Assembly (NCBI GenBank): GCA_003023665.1
Contig: PXYR01000025.1
Coordinates: 1-17,933, forward strand
Reading direction: 5' to 3'
Length of the DNA stretch: 17,933 nucleotides
Source: Bacteroidota bacterium
GTDB taxonomy: Bacteria; Bacteroidota; Bacteroidia; Flavobacteriales; Schleiferiaceae
Position 1 is the first letter of the stretch. The number at the start of each line of letters is the position of its first letter. This document shows, one piece after another, positions 16,371 through 17,933 of the stretch. Under the pieces are notes generated by a model. That model was not told where the DNA came from. It made no database searches and saw nothing but the letters and a program-made list of their open reading frames with translations. The position numbers and the translations under genes were made by a program.

Positions 16371-16408
16371 AAAAAACTCCTGCTACCTTTGGTACCAGGA
16401 GTTTTTTT
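16371..16408 (+). terminator. Rho-independent terminator of the gldKLMN operon
   Basis: A 12-bp stem (16376-16387 with 16391-16402) has a single C-C mismatch and a 3-base loop, and is followed by seven T (16402-16408). A preceding A-run (16371-16376) can lengthen the stem and gives a T-run on the other strand. The next gene's ATG begins at 16409, the first base after the T-run. Confidence 0.88.
16384..16391 (+). promoter_or_regulatory. Perfect -7 box inside the terminator hairpin, candidate promoter of the oxidoreductase
   Basis: The bases TACCTTTG fully match TAnnTTTG and cover the loop and upper stem of the terminator. CTG at 16362-16364, 19 bases upstream, is one base away from the -33 TTG. 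Transcription would start near 16398 and leave a leader of about 11 nt. Confidence 0.45.
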
Positions 16409-17452
16409 ATGTCTAAGCATGTAGATTATATCATAGTCGGTGGAGGTATTTCAGGATGCGTACTCAGTTATATGCTCATGAAATATGGCGCTAACGTAAT
16501 GCTGTTTGACTTACCTAATGAAAACAAAAGTTCTTCTGTAGCCGCCGGCCTTTGGAATCCAATTGTTCTTAAAAGGATGAAGAAAGTATGGCGTGCAGAT
16601 GCTATGATAGATGAATTGAATAGGATATACAGCGATATAGAAAAGTGGACTGAAAGTCAATTCTTTGATCCTATCTCAATAAGAAGGGTATTTCATAATG
16701 CTAGCGAACAGAATACTTGGACTGAATTGTGCGATTCCCCTGGTTTTAAGGCGTTTTTAGAGGACAAGATTGAACCGCTTCCAAATGGTATTAAAGGGAA
16801 ATTTAAAAGCGGTAAAATGAAAAATACTGGTAGACTTCAAGTTGTGCCTTTCATGAACGCGGTTCATGACGCGTTGAAGCAAGCAGATTCATTTAGAGAA
16901 AAACGCTTTGACTGGAAGAATGTACAACGGGATAGTGAAGGAGTTTCCTATGAAGATATTAGAGCCCACGGTATAATTAGCTGTGAAGGCACTCAAATGG
17001 CACTTAATGCACAATCTTTAGAACAACAAGGATTTGCTCCAGTTAAAGGAGAACTTCTACGTATAGCGCTTGATAAACCTTTAACTAATGAATGTATTCA
17101 TCAAAAGTATTTTATGCTGAGTGAAGGCATCAATAAGGTTACCGTTGGAGCCACCTATGCCTGGGACGGATTTGAAAAAGGACCCACAGCTGAAAAGCGA
17201 AAAGAACTTGAAGAACATTTAAATTTAGTCTGGGAAGGGTCTTTTGAAACCGAAGAACACTTGAGTGGCATACGCCCAGCTACCAAAGACCGTAAGCCTA
17301 TTATTGGACCTCATGAACTTAGACATACCTGGGTTTTTGGGGGTATGGGTTCAAGAGCCGTTTTAATGGCACCTTACCTAGCTAAGGTACTTGTTGAACA
17401 TTTGATGTATGGCACAGATTTATTGGAAGAGTGTTTGCCTTCAAGGTTTTAA
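16409..17452 (+). CDS. FAD-dependent oxidoreductase, D-amino-acid-oxidase (DAO) family
   Basis: The family uses FAD to oxidise amino or related groups. The substrate here is unknown. The 347-residue product begins with a dinucleotide-binding fold (YIIVGGGISGCVLSYML, with GGGISG at 11-16 and the acidic strand end Asp34). It ends with the DAO-type second FAD contact (SGIRPATKDRKPIIGP at 286-301 and GGMGSRAV at 311-318). No signal peptide or membrane segment is visible, so it is probably cytoplasmic. Its ATG is the base after the gldKLMN terminator, so it is probably transcribed separately. Its 3' end overlaps the convergent DUF983 gene by 12 nt. Thiamine-type (ThiO) or glycine-oxidase-type activity is possible but no thi gene is nearby. 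Confidence 0.85.
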   Translation: MSKHVDYIIVGGGISGCVLSYMLMKYGANVMLFDLPNENKSSSVAAGLWNPIVLKRMKKVWRADAMIDELNRIYSDIEKWTESQFFDPISIRRVFHNASEQNTWTELCDSPGFKAFLEDKIEPLPNGIKGKFKSGKMKNTGRLQVVPFMNAVHDALKQADSFREKRFDWKNVQRDSEGVSYEDIRAHGIISCEGTQMALNAQSLEQQGFAPVKGELLRIALDKPLTNECIHQKYFMLSEGINKVTVGATYAWDGFEKGPTAEKRKELEEHLNLVWEGSFETEEHLSGIRPATKDRKPIIGPHELRHTWVFGGMGSRAVLMAPYLAKVLVEHLMYGTDLLEECLPSRF

Positions 17453-17833
17453 ATGATCCTTTGATGCTTCTTTGTCAAATTTGACAAAAAGGGAAAGCCA
17501 AGTGGTTCTTGATATTCTAAAAATCACAGGAGCGAGTACCACTAAAACTATAGCCAAAGCAGCAATAGTGGACCACATGTTCCAATCCAAAAAGATCCCC
17601 AAAAAAACATATACAGCTACGAACAGAGCCACCGTATAAGCATAGCTCACATACATAGCACCGTAGTAAAAATTTGGTTCCGGTTCAAAATTCTGCTTAC
17701 AATGAGTACAACGCGTATTCAAATCAGTCAAGTTCTTTAATCTGTATGGGTTGTTCACTGGGTATATATCACCGTCCATACAACGCGGACATTTACCCCT
17801 TGCTATACTGTAGAACTTTGTTCCCTTCAACAT
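17441..17833 (-). CDS. DUF983 family membrane protein with two CxxC pairs
   Basis: The function of the family is unknown. The 130-residue product has an N-terminal zinc-ribbon-like region with Cys15-Cys18 (CPRC) and Cys42-Cys45 (CTHC). The conserved NFYYGAMYVSYAYT segment follows, with two membrane helices (about 61-82 and 88-107). The length and layout fit DUF983, which is common in Bacteroidota. It runs convergent to the oxidoreductase gene and their 3' ends overlap by 12 nt. No clear promoter box is visible in the 70 nt before its start. Confidence 0.88.
   Translation of the reverse strand: MLKGTKFYSIARGKCPRCMDGDIYPVNNPYRLKNLTDLNTRCTHCKQNFEPEPNFYYGAMYVSYAYTVALFVAVYVFLGIFLDWNMWSTIAALAIVLVVLAPVIFRISRTTWLSLFVKFDKEASKDHLKP
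17471..17488. repeat. Perfect 18-bp palindrome within the DUF983 gene
   Basis: The bases TTTGTCAAATTTGACAAA read the same on both strands. They lie in the last codons of the DUF983 gene and just downstream of the oxidoreductase gene. No T-run follows on either strand, so it is not a standard terminator. It could be a chance AT-rich palindrome or a binding site. Confidence 0.4.
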
Positions 17834-17890
17834 AAAAATCAGGTTGTTTGTATTGCTGTAAATTTACGGCTACATGGCGCTTTGATTTGC

Positions 17891-17898
17891 TACTTTTG
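17891..17898 (+). promoter_or_regulatory. Perfect -7 box directly before the last gene
   Basis: The bases TACTTTTG fully match TAnnTTTG. They end 5 bases before the ATG at 17904, so transcription would begin at or next to the start codon. No -33 TTG is visible at the usual spacing. Confidence 0.4.
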
Positions 17899-17903
17899 TC
17901 ACG

Positions 17904-17933
17904 ATGATTTTAGCACTTAGTAAAGCCTCTTTA
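17904..17933 (+). CDS. Start of an unidentified gene (cut by window edge)
   Basis: An ATG at 17904 opens a frame that runs to the window end with ten codons (MILALSKASL). It is preceded by a perfect TACTTTTG promoter-like box and diverges from the DUF983 gene, which supports a real start. Ten residues are too few to name a family. Confidence 0.4.
   Translation, partial: MILALSKASL

Noticed and set aside
1..17933. Defence systems, mobile elements, CRISPR, tRNA or rRNA genes
   Set aside because: I looked for transposase-like proteins, repeated spacer patterns, terminal inverted repeats and RNA gene signatures and saw none. The gene content is core housekeeping and type IX secretion.

Overview
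The window reads as an ordinary stretch of chromosome from a member of the Bacteroidota, most probably the order Flavobacteriales. The main evidence is a complete core of the type IX secretion system / gliding motor (PorP-like protein, GldK, GldL, GldM, GldN). Supporting evidence is several promoter-like boxes of the Bacteroidota form TAnnTTTG, weak or absent Shine-Dalgarno sequences, a GroESL pair, and a Bacteroidota-style SecG. All genes are intact except the two cut by the window edges. I see no insertion sequence, phage, CRISPR array, tRNA or rRNA.

Left part, minus strand (1-7151). The N-terminus of an exported protein (1-234) is followed by the groES-groL chaperonin operon, which ends in a strong terminator at 258-286. 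To its right is a tightly packed operon read leftward: miaB, a sigma-54 enhancer-binding protein without a sensor domain, an LptE-like lipoprotein, a lysine-rich TPR protein and secG. Its junctions are 17 nt, a 4-nt overlap, 1 nt and a 4-nt overlap, and it ends in a terminator at 2362-2396. The operon mixes tRNA modification, lipopolysaccharide export, protein translocation and a regulator. The groES upstream region carries TGNCA repeats and a near match to a -24/-12 (sigma-54) promoter.

Centre and right, plus strand (7298-17452). topA diverges from miaB across about 200 bp that hold promoter-like boxes for both directions. Next come a GTG-started arginase/formimidoylglutamase-family protein whose metal site has lost three expected ligands, and then the porP-gldK-gldL-gldM-gldN block, which has its own promoter and a terminator at 16371-16408. 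GldL and GldM form the proton-driven inner-membrane motor. GldK (lipoprotein) and GldN form the periplasmic/outer-membrane ring. The PorP-like protein is an outer-membrane barrel associated with the system. The gene order matches porP-porK-porL-porM-porN of Porphyromonas gingivalis. An FAD-dependent oxidoreductase starts on the base after the terminator's T-run, and a perfect TAnnTTTG box lies in the hairpin that precedes it.

Right edge. A DUF983 membrane protein on the minus strand converges on and overlaps the oxidoreductase gene by 12 nt. A new plus-strand gene begins at 17904 and is cut by the window end.

I did not find a convincing new multi-gene system. The points most worth a second look are the degenerate arginase-fold protein, the groES upstream region together with the sensorless sigma-54 activator, and the overlapping terminator/promoter before the oxidoreductase.
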